Shown piece by piece: positions 22,370 to 35,589 of a stretch of DNA of 64,000 bases; position 1 is the stretch's first letter; every line of letters starts with the position of its first letter. The translations under genes and the position numbers were made by a program. This DNA is from Sarcophilus harrisii (Eukaryota; Chordata; Mammalia; Dasyuromorphia; Dasyuridae): NCBI RefSeq assembly GCF_902635505.1, contig NC_045429.1, forward strand, positions 464,707,359-464,771,358. The letters are read 5' to 3'. The notes under the pieces were generated by a model. That model was not told where the DNA came from. It saw only the letters and a list, made by a program, of their open reading frames with translations, and made no database searches.

Positions 22370-22970
22370 AGATCAGAAAAGGAGAATGCAAGAACAGCCA
22401 GCAGAAGCCAGGAAATACTAGGGACTCTGGTTTAGAACTACTTGGGACTTGCATGAACACTTATGGCTTCCAGAAAGTAAAATGATCCCAGCTCCAAGGG
22501 AAACTAGGAGAGAGATCTGAACTCCAGGGAAGGCAAAGTGACTCCAGCTCCAAGATTTCCTACTTCTCACCAGTCCTTTCTGAGAGAGTCTTCCTAGTCC
22601 TAAGAGGATGACTCTGTCTCCCCTGTGGCCAACAGTATGGCTCAGCTCTGTCTTCCAATCACACCCAAGGCCAGGACTTATGGACTCTCTTATCCTTTCC
22701 CACCTAAGCTCTGTCTCCCATCACATAATGGTCTCTTCCACCTTTAATATCTGCCATGTCTCCAAACTCCACCCCAGTGCTCATACCTCTCCACCAAGCG
22801 GACTGATTAGCAATGAGAGCTATTCCTCCCCAATGCCTCCACCACCTCCTTCTCTCCTAGACTCATACCTTCTTCTTTCTGAACAGAACAACTGTCCTGC
22901 TAAAACTGCAGCATCAAAATAACCAAAACTAATGGACCTTATAATTTGGGGAGCTGGCAGCATAGTTCTT
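22370..22970 (-). pseudogene. Decayed promoter/exon 1 of a further KZNF unit
   Basis: Blocks match unit A's promoter in the same order: 'agaagccaggaaatac', 'atggcttccagaaag' (exon 1), minisatellite-like 'aactccagggaaggcaaag', 'ctgtctcccatcacataatg', 'gctcatacctctccacc' and 'cctgctaaaactgcagc'. Most CpGs have become TpG or CpA. The exon 1 donor GT survives in a weak context (CCAA|GTAGTT). No KRAB or finger exon was found to go with it, so this is a relic. Confidence 0.75.
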
Positions 22971-25870
22971 GGGAAAATAAAGATGCTACATTTTGTTTGT
23001 AATGATAAACCAGATTAGATTTCCCTTATAATTGTGATCTTTGACCCTCACAAGCAGACCTTAAGGCAAAATCCCTTAAAATTCAACATTTAAGCTATAT
23101 GCTGAGAAACTGTAAGAATAATATCATAATTACTCTTATCCTACTTTTAATCCAATAAGTCTAGAGTGCCAAATTGAGAGATGCATCACAAATGTATCGA
23201 ATGGAATTGATATCATTTAACAATTTTCTTTCTTTATGTTATTATATCACTTCCATTTTTTTCTGCTATTGAAATGTTTGGGAAATCATTGTATAAGAAA
23301 TGCAAGAATTTTTAAAAAATGATTTCATGTTGATGCAATTGTTTCCTTAGAAAATTTTTCTTTCTGATCAGAATACTATGAAATTATGAGTTAAACTGTA
23401 AGAGAGTGTCATTACAATGTTTAAAAACTCTAATATACTTAATTGGGTATATTTGGGAACCTCCTCCCCCATAATATTGTCATGTTATTTCATTTGAGTG
23501 CAATTAGTAATATATGGGGAATATCACTAATCATATGTGCTTATGAACATTAAAGGATTGAATAATCAATAATTTTTTTCTCTTTTCAAACTCCCTCAAG
23601 TATTGGTACAAAGTCATTCATCAAACAACTTAACAATTCACCTTTTAAAAAGATTTCAATGTAGTTCACTCATCTCTTGAAATGACTCATTCATTACTTA
23701 TGCTCAAGAGCAAGTTGTAACTCTTATCTATAGTACAGTTTCCTGGGAAGGTAATTTTATTCTCTCAGGCAACCAGAGAAATCATTCCTTTTAGAGAACC
23801 TAGAAGAAGTGACTAGAATTTTCAGTATCATTAAGCAATGTCTTTGGTAATAATAAAAACAGCTAATAACCATGAACCTAGAAATTAGAAGAAATTTGGT
23901 AAGAACTCTGAGGAGGCAAATGGAAGTGGAGAATTGGAGGAATTCAAATGGAATCCAAATCACTAAATCTCGGAATTGGAAAGGAACTCACAGGTTGCTT
24001 GCTCCAAGCCATACCCCCAAAGACCTCATGCCATATAGTCATCTGACTTTTGTCAGATGGGAAGTCATGTGGGTGTCAAGTGGGAACTCCACATCTGGGA
24101 AGCTAAAGTTCTTATGAAGTTCTGTTCACTTTTGTTTGGTTTAGTTTTTTAACCAACAGAGAATTCATCTTGGCACCTCCTACTCTGCTTCTGATTCTGG
24201 TCATCTTGAGTCAGATAGGACAAGTCTAAGAAGATTTGACATTTCTCTGGTCATCTTGAGTCAGACAGGGCAAGTCCAAGAAGACTTGAGATTTCACATC
24301 CTTGAAAATGGTCATCCTAGTTTTGACTCCATAATTCATTTATTTGTTTTAATTTGTATTAAAATATCCATCATTAATTTCCCTCTTCTAGGTCTTCTAA
24401 CTAAAATTCCTTAGTTTTTCCAAACGATCCTCATGGCACATACTTGAGGTGCTTCATCATCCTGGCTTTCTTACGCTGAATACTCTATAATTTATCCACA
24501 TCTTGGTTAAGCTGTGGCTATAGGGGTGAACACAAAGTTTCAGGGCAGAGTAAGTGATATTACCACGTCCTTGTTTCAAGAAGTGCTGCCTTTTCCCATG
24601 CAGCCCAACACTGTTTTCCATTTCTGACACTTGACTCCTGAGGAGCTTTCAGCATGCACAATTGTTTCCCTCTACTTTTACAAGAGTTTCTACTAGCAAT
24701 CACACTTTTTCTACTAGTAGTAATCCTTTTAATGTTTCTCATTGGCACCATCCATTCATTGATCATCAAGCATTTGTGAAGTAATTATGGGCCAGGCTCC
24801 ATTCTAGACAACAAGGACACTAAGAAAAAGGTAAAGAGAAATTGTCCCTGGACTCCAGGAGCTTAAATTCTGTTGATGGAAGATCTGTTTTGCATAAATT
24901 GAAATGCAATTTGAACATTATGAACATTAAAGGGTGACTTCTTAGTGCTGTAGACAGTCTCTTCTGGCAATCCAGGTCCCCTCTTTGCTTTCTTTTTCAT
25001 ATGAGTAAATTAATGAAAAGTTTGGATAATTGGATCTAGAAACACCAAGGTGGAACATATTCTTCTGCTCTTAAAAAGTTTTAACCTTTTGGTGGAAGCT
25101 GCTCCCACTGTGATCTTTTCTGCTCTGTGACTGAATAAGAATCTCTATAAATCTCTCTAATTTTCTCTATAAAATCCCTATAAAATCTCTATAAAATTCC
25201 CAAGAAGGATTATTATCCTCAGTTTAAGACAGAATTTGTGACCTTCCAATCTATTCTACTTTGAATAGCTCTAATTGCTGGGGAGTTTCCTCCTATCTGT
25301 CTTTCTAAACCTGTTTTTCTAAATATCCACTAACTGTTCTTGGTTTTGCCTTATGGAACACAGTGACACACACTTCTAAAGCTTCCTTTATGTGAAGAGG
25401 GTCCTTCATGTTCTCAGAGACACATTTTATATCTCCCGTTAAGTACTGACATTTATTTCTCTGCTAAACTTTACCAATAAATGCAATCAGTTTTCAGTCT
25501 TTTCCCCATCCTGATTGAACTCCTATGGATATACCTAAGCTTCTCTGTGTTTTCCTTTCTCCCTTCCCCTCCCCTTCCTTCTCCTTTTTCTTTCATTTTC
25601 CCTTTCTTTTCCTTTGGCAATAAGGGTTGTGTCTTGCCCAGGGTCTTTATAGCTATTAAGTGTCAACGGTTTGAGACTAAGTTTGACTTCAAATGCTCTT
25701 GATTCCAGTGCTCACTGAGCAACCCAGCTGCCCTTTTGTTGTGTTTTTCATTGTGTACGTTTTGAACACTTTCAGTTGATACAATCAACAAACATTTCAC
25801 AAATGCCTTTCCTCAAGGAGCTAACATTCTAAAGGAGAAAACACACACACACATAATTGTATATAAACTG
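22971..25870. other. No gene seen; AT-rich with small ancient-repeat traces
   Basis: I found no ORF with a recognisable domain. The stretch near 24,760-24,890 resembles a CR1/L3 piece ('gggccaggctccattctag', 'ggactccaggagctta'). An imperfect direct repeat, 'ctggtcatcttgagtcaga', lies at 24,195 and 24,248. Confidence 0.4.
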
Positions 25871-25879
25871 CATTCAAGG

Positions 25880-27000
25880 CAAGTCAACAAAAATCCAGTG
25901 AGAGTTTTTTAAGTACCTACTATACACCAGCTGTTATACTAAGTGCAGAAACAGAACCAGTCCCTGCTCACAAGAAGCTCATCTTCTAATGCAGGGGTGG
26001 GGAATATCTTTTCTGCCAAAGGCCGTCTGGATATTTATAATGTCATTCATGAGCCATACAAGATCATCAACTTGTAGAAGTCAAGCAGTGGGAGGCTATT
26101 GTACCCGACTTTCAGCTTATCCTGCCTGCAGTTGCCTTAGCAATACTGCCAGACAGTCAGCCAGATGTTCCCCATTTCTGTTCCAGTGGTTGAGATGACA
26201 TGTACACAACTATGTGCAAATAAGTTAAAATATGCTAAATTGGAGATAATCTGTGAAAGAGATGAGAGGAATGGTGAGGAAGTCTCTAGCAACTGGGAAG
26301 ATAAGGAAAGGCTTCTATGAAAGGAGTTATTTCAGCCGAGTTTTGAAGTAAGCCGTTTGAAGATGCCGAGAGATGGCATAAGAAGCTTCCAGGAATGAGT
26401 GGCAGTCAGAACAAAGGTGTGGAAATTGGAGAAGGAGCACCATATGTGGGGAAGAAGAACAGTTTGGCTGGACCACAAGCTATCTGAAGGGAAGTGATGC
26501 ATAAGAAAGCTGAAAAGATGGCAAAAGGTTTTAAATGCTAAAAAGAAGACTTTATATCTGATCTTAGAGGCAATACAGTTATTGAGTGGGGAGCGACATT
26601 TGTTCCTACATGTTAGGACATTATTGTGGCAGTTTAATGGAAGGATTGGAGAGGAGAGAGATCTGCCTCAAGAAATCCAATTAGATACCAAATGAGATGT
26701 GTTTAAAACTTGAATTAGAGCAGTTGCTGTGTGAATGAAGGGTAATATAAAAGATGTGGTGGCCATTGAAATGACCAGATTTGGCAGCTGATTAGATATG
26801 GGAATTGAGAGATAGTGAGAAGTGAAGAATAAACCTGGGGTTGTGAATTTGAGTAACTGGAGGAATGTGATATCCTTAAGAAAAGTAAGGAACTTTTGGA
26901 AGAAGGGTGAGATTTTGGGGAAAAGTATCAGATTTTATATTGGATATGGAGTTTGAGATGTCCATTGGATATCTAACTCAAAATGTCTGATAAGTATTTG
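25880..27000. repeat. CR1/L3-like LINE remnant
   Basis: The text follows the long form of the marsupial/mammalian L3-type repeat: 'agtacctactatacaccag', 'ctgctcacaagaagctcat', 'aggcttctatgaaaggagtt', 'aaatgctaaaaagaagact' and 'gacatgatcag'-like parts. Identification is from memory. It is old and carries no ORF. Confidence 0.5.
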
Positions 27001-27689
27001 AATGTATGGAATAGCACATTTGGTTGCATCTCATCAATTTTTGGTATGTTGTCTCATTGTTGTCATTTTTATTAATGAAAGGGATTTTTTTGTATGATCT
27101 GTTCTTTTACCTACTCACTTTCCAATCAATTTTTTAGTCCTGTTATTCCTTTTTTAATTTTTCCCCCAAACCCATCATTTTTTACTTTTTAAAAAATTAC
27201 TTATTACATTAAATACAAAATGAGAAAAGTAGAATAGGAAAAAAGACAGAAAAGGAAAATTAAAAAACCCCTAAAACATTGTTATATGTCCAGTAGTACA
27301 ATAGAGAGGATTCAAAATATATAATAATAAAGTTCCATTTCAAGACAGCATACATAATAATAGAAATTATATTCATAAGTGTCCATCTTTGCTTCCTTGT
27401 GGAAACATCTTTTTTTCTCTTCTGCACACATTTTAAACTTTAACCTCTTTCATCCCTATACTTCCCCCAAACAGGCTATAGTTAAGCACAGATTATACAT
27501 ATATAGATATAGATAGAGACACAAATATACATTTATACCCACCCCTAGATACATATATCTATACACATACATACACAGAGCTACATGCATACCTATCTAC
27601 ATATCCTTGGACACACACATATATACACACATGCATTTGTCCATATGTAAACATACTTCTAACATAATATTAGTATAATTAACATGTAA
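27001..27689. other. AT-rich stretch with AC/AT simple repeats
   Basis: It contains a compound simple-repeat patch at about 27,490-27,630 (mixtures of ATAC, ATAT and ACAC). It probably belongs to the L1 mosaic that follows, but I cannot assign it firmly. Confidence 0.4.
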
Positions 27690-30600
27690 ATTTCTCTTTT
27701 GATTGAATCTTTAAGTTGGACTTTGAGATCAATGATTACTAGCCCTCCTTTTTTTTCCCTAATAAATTCCACTCCTGTTACTTGTTATAGTGTTTGTGTA
27801 TATCTCTTTTTTCCTATTCCTGCTAACTTTTCTGTTTTAATTTTGCTCCTTAATTTGCCTAGCTATTACTTAATCTTCTCCTACTCTGTAATGTTCTCTG
27901 GTTTGGCTTTCTTCCTTGTCCCCTTATCCATCACCCTTTATGTCTTTATAGATTTTGGAGGGTGCTATCCCTTTCATGGTATGTATGTAGCATTGCCTAT
28001 TTAACCCATTCCTGATTTGAGTAGGTTTTCAGAATTATGAGCCCTCCCCTCTTCCCCAAAGCCTCTGTTTCTATTCTTCCTCTACAATTCATTTGTATAA
28101 CAATTATTATTTTTACCTAGACAGTTTTGCTTTTTAGATTCACATCATATTCAATTCTGCCCCAATGTTTCTTTTGAGCTACCCAATTATTGATGCCAAC
28201 TTTAAATATATGGAATACATTTCCATGTTAAAAAAAATAAACATTTTGTGTTAAGTTCTTTGAAATTAATTTTTGATATTGACTCTTACATCTTAAATTT
28301 TCTATTAAGTTCGGGTTTGGTTGAAAGTATTGGAAATTTGCAAGTTTATTGAATGTCTATTTCGTTCAATATTATACATAATTTTGCTGGATGTATTTTT
28401 TTGGCAACATGTCTAGGTCTTTTGGTTGCTGATATATGCTTCCAGGATCTGAAGTCTTTTATTGTGGCTGATAATAAGTCTTGTACAATTCTAATTGTAG
28501 CTTCAGAATATTTGAATCTTTTTTTCTTGTTTGGTTTCTTTGCTTTGTTTCTTGTTTTGATATGGGGGTTTCAAAATTTGGCTATAATATTCCTGTATGT
28601 TTTCCATAAAGGATCTTTTTGATGTGGTGATTAATGGAAATTTTTTTTCTATTTGTACTTTTCCCTCATGTTCTATCACTCCAGGACATTTTTCTTGTAT
28701 TATTTCTTGCATTATTGTGTCAAGGTTCTTTTTTTGGTAACAGTTTTCAGGTAGACCAATTATTCTTATATTTTTTCTTCTTGATCTGTTCTGATATTTA
28801 TTGTTTTTCTTATGTTTCCATTCTATCTTTTTCATTATTGATATTTTGTTTTGTTATTTCTTGGTTTCCTATAGCTTCCCTGGCTTCCCCTTGCCCAATT
28901 CTAATCTTCAAAGAATTATTTTCTTCTTTAAGACTGTATTTCTTTTTCTAGTAAGTTAACTTCTATTTATTCTTGTTCTATTCTAAAAATTCTTAAAATT
29001 TTTTTTTCCCTCAATCTCTCTCTCTTGATTTTAAAAGATTTTTTTATTTTGAGTTCTTCTATAATTCTCTCTGGGCATGGAGACATTTAACATTACTCTG
29101 AGGTAGAAAGGCTTTTTTTTTTTTTTAACTTCACTGTCCTTCTCTGAGGAGGAACTGAATTTTTTTCTATTCCTATAGTAAATATCTCTGTTTGGGTTCT
29201 TTCTTCTTTGCCTTTTCATTTTTTTTTCCTTAATGAGAAGTACTAGTGTGATTTCTTCTAATTGTGGAGTGAGGGGACTGTGCCTCTAGCTTCACTTCAG
29301 CTCTCCTCTCTGACTTGGAACCCCAAACCAAATGCTCTCTCCTCTTGAAAGTACCCATAGACAGCAGCATCCCTGCCCCATTACTTCTATACTTCCAGTG
29401 TGCTGGTTCCTTCCATGTTTCTGCACAAAGGCTGGGTCTCGCATTCCCACTCAGCAGAGGTTCTCTCAGTCTACCCAGACTCAGACCCCCAACTCTGAAC
29501 AGTCTGGAAAGTGAAAATTCCTGTGGTTCCTGCTGAGGCTCAAGGCAATATTTGACCTAGTTCTCTATATGCATTTAACAAATGAAGCCTTTATCAGGAA
29601 CATTGGAAGCAAAAATTGCTTCCAAACTTTTTGCTTCCCTTCTAATACTAGTTACATTATTTTTGTTAGTGCAAAACCTTTTCATTTCATGTAATCAAAA
29701 TTACTCATTTTGCATTTCATAATATTCTTTTGTTTGGTTATGAATTCTTACCTTCTCCATAGATCTGATAGGTTTGCTCTCCTAATTTGCCTATGGTATC
29801 ACCCTTTAAGTCTACATGCAGGACCCAAGTTGACCTTATCTTGGGACAGGCTGTGACATGTTGGTCTATGCCAAGTTTCTGCCAAACTGTTTTCCTGTTT
29901 TTCCAGCAGTTTTTGTCAAATAGTGATTTTTTTTAAAAATCCCAGAAATCTTTGGGTTTATCAGATTACTATAGTCATTGATTACTGATACACAACTTTT
30001 ATTTCTGAGCCAGTACCAACTACTTTTACTGATTGCTGCTTATAGTTTTTGTATCTAGTACAGATAGCCCACTTTCCTTCACATTTTTCATTAGTTCCCA
30101 TGATATACTTTTGTTCTTCCTAATGAATTTTAGAATTATTTCTCTATTTCTATAATTTTTTGGTAGTTTGATTGTTATGGCATTGATTAAGAAAATTAAT
30201 TTAGGTAGAATTGTCATTTTAATTGTTTTAGTTCAGTCTACCCATGAGCAAGTGATCTTTTCCCAATTATTTAAATCTGAATTTACTTGTGGTGAAATGT
30301 TTTGTAATTGTCCTATTATTTTTTTTAACGCATGTTTTCCCATGGCCCTTAATGGCATGCAATTTTTATTGCATTATAGTCTGGAAGGGATGCATTTGTT
30401 ATTTCTGCATTTGATTGTGAGGTTTTTATGTCCCAATACATGGCCAGTTTTGGCAAAGGTGCCAGATTCTACTGAGAAGAAACATACTAATTTTTATTTC
30501 CATTCAAGTTTCTCAAAAGGTTTATCAAATATATTTTTTTCTGGTATTTTATTCATGTCCTTAATTTCTTTCTTGAATTAAAAAAAATACATTCATTTAG

Positions 30601-32540
30601 TTCTGAGAGGAGACAATTGAATCCCCTCATTAGTAAAGTTTTCCTATTACTTCCCATAACTTATTTAATTTCTTTAAAAATATGAATGCTATACCACTTG
30701 GTGTCTAACTAAATATATTTAAAATCACTGTTTTTGGTACCTCTTAGCAAAATGTGAATTATTTCCTTCCCTATCTCTTTTGATTAGAACTATTTTTGCT
30801 TTTGTTTTGTCTGAGATCCTGATTGCTACGTCTGGGGGGTTTTTGTTTTTTACTCTATCTGAAGTATAATAGATTCTGATTCAGCTCCTCACCTTACTCT
30901 GTGTATCTCTCTGCTTCCATTGTGTTTCTGGTAGACAGTATATTGTAGGACATTAGTTTTTAATCAGCTCTCCTTTCTGCTTCCATTTTAGGGGAAGTTT
31001 ATCCCATTCACGCCTACAGTTATGATGCCTTTGCATTTTCCTCCATTCTATTTTCAGTTTATCTCTCATTTCTCTCTTTACTGTTTTTCCTTAGAAATCT
31101 TACTTTTGACTATTGCCTTTCCAAATCCACCCTCTCTCCTATCACTCCTCCTCAGTTCCATCAGGAATGTCTGAAAGTACTCTATTTCATTGAATATTCA
31201 TTTTTCCTTTGAAGGATTATATTCAGTTTTGCTGAATAGGTAATTCTTGGTGAAAATCCCACCTCTTTTGCCTTCTTGAGTGCCATATTCAAAGTCTTCT
31301 TATCCTTTAAGATAGAAGCTGCTGAGTTCTGTACAATCCTGATTATAGCACCATGATATGTGAAGTGCTTCTTTCTGGCTACTTGTAATAGTTTCCCTTT
31401 GACCTGGGAGCTTTGGAATTTGGCTACAACATTCATTTCTTTTTTCAAGACATAATGGGTAGATTCTTTCAATTTCTATTTTCCCCTCTAGTGCTAGAAT
31501 ATCAGTATAATTTTACTTGATAATTCTTGAATAATGATGTTCAAACTTGTTTTGATCATGGATTTCAGGTAGCCTAAAAACTCTGAAATTATGTCTCCTG
31601 GATTTATTTTCCAGAGCAATTATTTTTCCAATGAGATACTTCACATTTTCTTCTTTTCCCTCATTGTTCTTTTGAGTTTGTTCATCTCTTGATATCCCAC
31701 TTTAATCAATGGCTTCCACTTGCCCAATTCTAATTTTTAAGGAATCATATTTTTTTAAAATGAGATTTGCCCCTCATTTTCCATTTGTTTAAGTCTACAT
31801 TCTTTGGGAAATACTTTTAATATCTTTCCCTCCTTTTTTGTACTTCCTTTAAAGGTGGTTGGCTTTTTCATGATTCCCTTGTATCACTCTTTTACTTCCC
31901 TTCCATTTGTCTTCTGACTTTTCCACCTCTTTTTCTTGCATCTTTAAATCTTTTTGGAGTTTTCAGTAATTCTGTTTGGGCCACAGATTAATTCACGTTT
32001 TTGCAGGGGGTGGTTTTACATGTAGGCAATTTTGACATCTCTTTTTGAGTTTGTTTTTTTAATCTTCCCTCTTACCATAGCAACTTTTTATAGTCAAGTT
32101 CTGGGGTATTTGTGTATTTGTGTGTTCATTTTTCCAGTCTATTTCATGGCTCACTTCACATGTTGCTCCTGGGGGGGGGGGGGGGGGGGGGGGACTTTCT
32201 CAAGCGTCTCCCCCAAGTTTCTTCCACTAGGGTTTAAAATCTGGCTTCTGGCCTATGTCAGGTGCATAGACTCTCAGTTCTGGTTGGCTAGGGTGCAGCA
32301 TGATCCTAGCTGACCTAAGGGCCACTGTACTGGACTGCACTCTCTCATTACCTCAGTGAGACAGATATGTCCCGCTGAACTTCTAAATTATCTTAGACTA
32401 GAAACAATGTTTCCCCTTGTCTCTCCAGAATTCACTTTGAGGCATTATTTGATAGTTGTTTGGAGGAAAATTTGGGAGAGTTCCTGCCATGCTTTTGCCA
32501 TCATGGCTCCACCATCTTGGTTCTTCTTTTTAGTGGTTAA
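27690..32540 (-). mobile_element. Mosaic of minus-strand L1 pieces
   Basis: Several L1 segments lie in the same orientation. ORF1 pieces occur at 28,840-28,600 (RRKNIRIIGLPENCYQKKNL) and at 31,472-31,190 (KFQSSQVKGKLLQVARKK, then PRITYSAKLNIILQRK). ORF2 pieces occur at 30,240-29,560. A 5'-end-like region near 32,510 has the 'aagatggtggagcc' type start. The order implies at least two elements. All frames are broken. Confidence 0.75.
32171..32193. repeat. Poly(G) tract, 23 G
   Basis: An uninterrupted G23 run inside the L1 5' region. It is prone to slippage and assembly error. Confidence 0.95.
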
Positions 32541-33589
32541 ATATGGAGCAAATATTCTGAAGTATACATTGAAAGGGGAGGACAGATTAAGAACAGGGCA
32601 TTGGAGCAGTCTGGTTGGCATCAGAGAATAGGAGCGTAGACAAGGAGGGGATGAAGGTTTGTAAATTAGTGATCACTTTCAGAATTCCTGGTGAAGATGG
32701 AGGATGAGGGGGTGCGAGTATGGTCACCATTGAACAGTCAGGCCACAAGAAGCAGCATTAGTGGGAGGAATGATCATTGGGGGAGGTAGATCATTACTGT
32801 GTGATGCCCTCCATCAAGGTCCAACTTCGTAGCAGGTGGTATTAAGTATCAAGAAGTCCGGTGCCCAACAGGCAGGGTTATAGTCTATGGAGAATAGGAA
32901 CCTGTAAGATCCAGATTTCCCCTCCCAAGGGAATTTGGAGCCTCCCTCAACCAAGGGGTACCTCAACCAAAGAGGCTTAGGGGTACTGAAGAAAGGCCAG
33001 GCCCTCTATTAGGATTATAAAAGTCCTTCCATCATCATATAAGTTACATAAAGAGGGATACAAACTGGAGTGGCCATCAGATGGTTCAGTGGATCCTCAA
33101 ACTGACCCCTGAAAACTCCCATGGGACTTGGGAGAAATCAATGGAAGCAAAAGCTATAAAGTGTCATGGTATGTATTAATGTGCTTTTGGTTAAAGTTTT
33201 GATGTTCTGCTCAGTACAGGGCCAGTTGCCAGAATCCAGGTGCAGGCCAGTGCTATTGGATATGGATCTAAACAAGCAAGGCCATGTACCAGTCACTGTG
33301 TCCTTGCTGAGACTGTTTCAACCCTGTTATGGGTTTCACAGAGGGCTGTGTGATCAGTTTGAATAAGTTCTACACACATACACACACACACGTTATTTTT
33401 TGGACATGATGTTCTTGTAATAGTTTTATTACCTTGGTATGACTTTTACCAAACATAATCCCATATTCCATTTCTGAAAGCCACCCATGCATACTTTATG
33501 AATATCTTCCACAGGTTCCCTGGAGTGGCTCTAAATGGGTTTCTTGAGCCTTTTTGAGTACAATCAGGAGGGATGGTCTCATTTATAAA
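32541..33589. other. Between the L1 mosaic and unit B, no gene seen
   Basis: I see no recognisable domain or repeat except a short (CA)n near 33,375. The duplication shared with unit A starts at about 33,590. Confidence 0.4.
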
Positions 33590-35454
33590 CATAAACTGCA
33601 AAGCAACAGAAACACTGGGAGGGAAACCACACAACCAATAATTATCCACAATTGTCACAATTTTCTTCCATCTCAGATTTAGGGAGGTGAAAGAAGAATC
33701 ATTTGCTTTCCTCATTCTTCCCTCTCCATCCCTACCTTTTTGTGTCAATGGAAGATTGGTCATTGTGTATACACATCAAATTGGAAAGGCAAAGGACTAA
33801 GAAAGTCCTGACAATCCCTCTTTGTAGATAGAGGTGATAGTCCTGTTGTACCTTGCCTGATCTGGTCAGACTAGTTTATAACAATCAGTCAACAAGAATG
33901 TGTTAAGTCCCTATTTATATTCCAGGGACTGAACTGAGCCTCTGACCCAGGGACACCAAAAAATGGCAAAAGACATTCCCTGCTCACAAGGAGCTCACAG
34001 TCTAATGGAAGTGACAACACAGAAATATACATGACAGAGAACATGCATGTTTCTACCTATCTGTGATGAATGGGAGGCAATCAACAAGAGGTATTGATAA
34101 GTCTGAATACATCCAGAGAAAGCCTATGAATATGATGGAGACTTTGCCAAATGAGGATCAGTTGAAAGAGTTAAGGCTGCTTAACCTGAAGAAGAGAAAA
34201 CTTGGGCAACACGAAATACTCTTTAAATATCTGAAAGGCTTTTATGTCTAGGATGAATCACTCTTGTTCTGCTTGGCCCCAGAGGGATTCCCTAGGACTG
34301 AAGAGTGTGAGCTCCAAGAGGCAAATTTCAGCTGGATATATGGCAAGTGTCTTAATAATGGGTTCCTTATCAGGTCTTCAAGCAGAAATGTTTTCAAACC
34401 TGTGCAGGTATAAGTTTGGACTAGAGGGCCCCTCAAGCCCCTTCCAGTGACTAAGAAACAAGAGGTGGCTTGCATCATCATTAACATCCAAATGAATTTG
34501 GTTAGAAACCTTTCTTCCTAGCAGTGTTTGTTCTTCCTGGCAAAGGAAGACTTCTCAGACTTAGCTTGAAAGAAGAGAGATTTCCCATAGCACCTTTTAA
34601 ATTGCTTCTTTAAGTCCAACATGTTGATTTCTGAATGGGAAACCATTACTCTGATGAGAGCGCTGTCACAATTACCTAAGGCTTTCACTGATTTATAGAG
34701 TGCATGTGGCAAGCACAATAGAAGCCTCTTATGTGGAATTTAGTTTGTCCTTTAGATTTCCTTTCTAGGCTGGCAGAGTAGGAGGAACCATGGGAAGCTT
34801 TTTAGACAGAAGTGCAAGACTTCTTGCCTGCTTTTTTTTTTACATGATGGTTTTTTGTTCTGTCTCAAGTTCATCATCAGAATTCTTTCATCTCCAGGAT
34901 TACTGGGTCACAAAAATCTCAAGTTAATAAGAAGTTTCTTGATTGTCCCATGAGGTAACCTGGAGGTAGGCTGAATACATGCATGCTGATGGCCTGCATT
35001 AGACAATATTCCTCAAAATTTCCCCCATTATTATACCTTTGATCAAAGAAATCAATGTTTCCCCTTTCATCAAATATTGTTCCTCAGTTGACCCAGTAAT
35101 GACAAAATGTCTTTTCCTTACTCTGAAGACACTATTTCTGAGATCATCCAGAATTATTCTCTCACTGAATTGTGTGATTCTGTGAGATAAACTATTGTCT
35201 CCTCCAGGAAGCTTATGAATTATTTTTCTCATCTAACTAGTCTATTATAGTCAGACCCAACTTAACCTTCACCAGTGACCTCCATATGCTAGAGAAAAGC
35301 ATGTTCTCACCGAGCACTTTCATTATAAATCCTTGAGTTCATAGATGCCTTGTCCCCAGAGTGAATTTTCTGCTAAACTGTTGTATGTTCCATTTCTATG
35401 CCTTCCTTCATTCAGGTCAGTTATAAGATTTCCATTTTGCCCACAAATTCTGAT
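33590..35454. other. 3' flank or 3' UTR of ZNF unit B
   Basis: It matches the start of the window (1-1,785) along its length, including the CR1/L3 fragment at 33,873-34,035. It sets the lower boundary of the A/B duplication as seen here. There is no separate gene. Confidence 0.55.
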
Positions 35455-35589
35455 AGTAAACCAGAACTGACTTTAGCCTGAAGGCTGTATTACACTGATT
35501 ACAATCACAGGCATTCTCTCCAGTGTGGATTCTCCAATATTCATTAAGTTTTTTTCCCATGTAAATTCCTTTCTACATTTACTTCATTC
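35455..35589 (-). pseudogene. Decayed C-terminal fingers beyond the unit B stop
   Basis: Past the stop the minus strand still reads SKCRKEFTWEKNLMN in one frame and WRIHTGENACDCNQCNTAFR, then LKSVLVYYQ, in another. These are the remains of a penultimate and a last finger plus tail. The unit B stop TAA stands where Tyr (TAT) of the next YEC would be. Confidence 0.75.

Noticed and set aside
28353-30581. Hydrophobic plus-strand frames that look like membrane proteins
   Set aside because: They are the antisense of T-rich, reversed L1 sequence. The hydrophobic composition follows from poly-T and pyrimidine content.
32171-32193. Poly(G) run as a functional G-quadruplex regulator
   Set aside because: It lies in a dead L1 5' region away from any gene; slippage or assembly effects explain it well.
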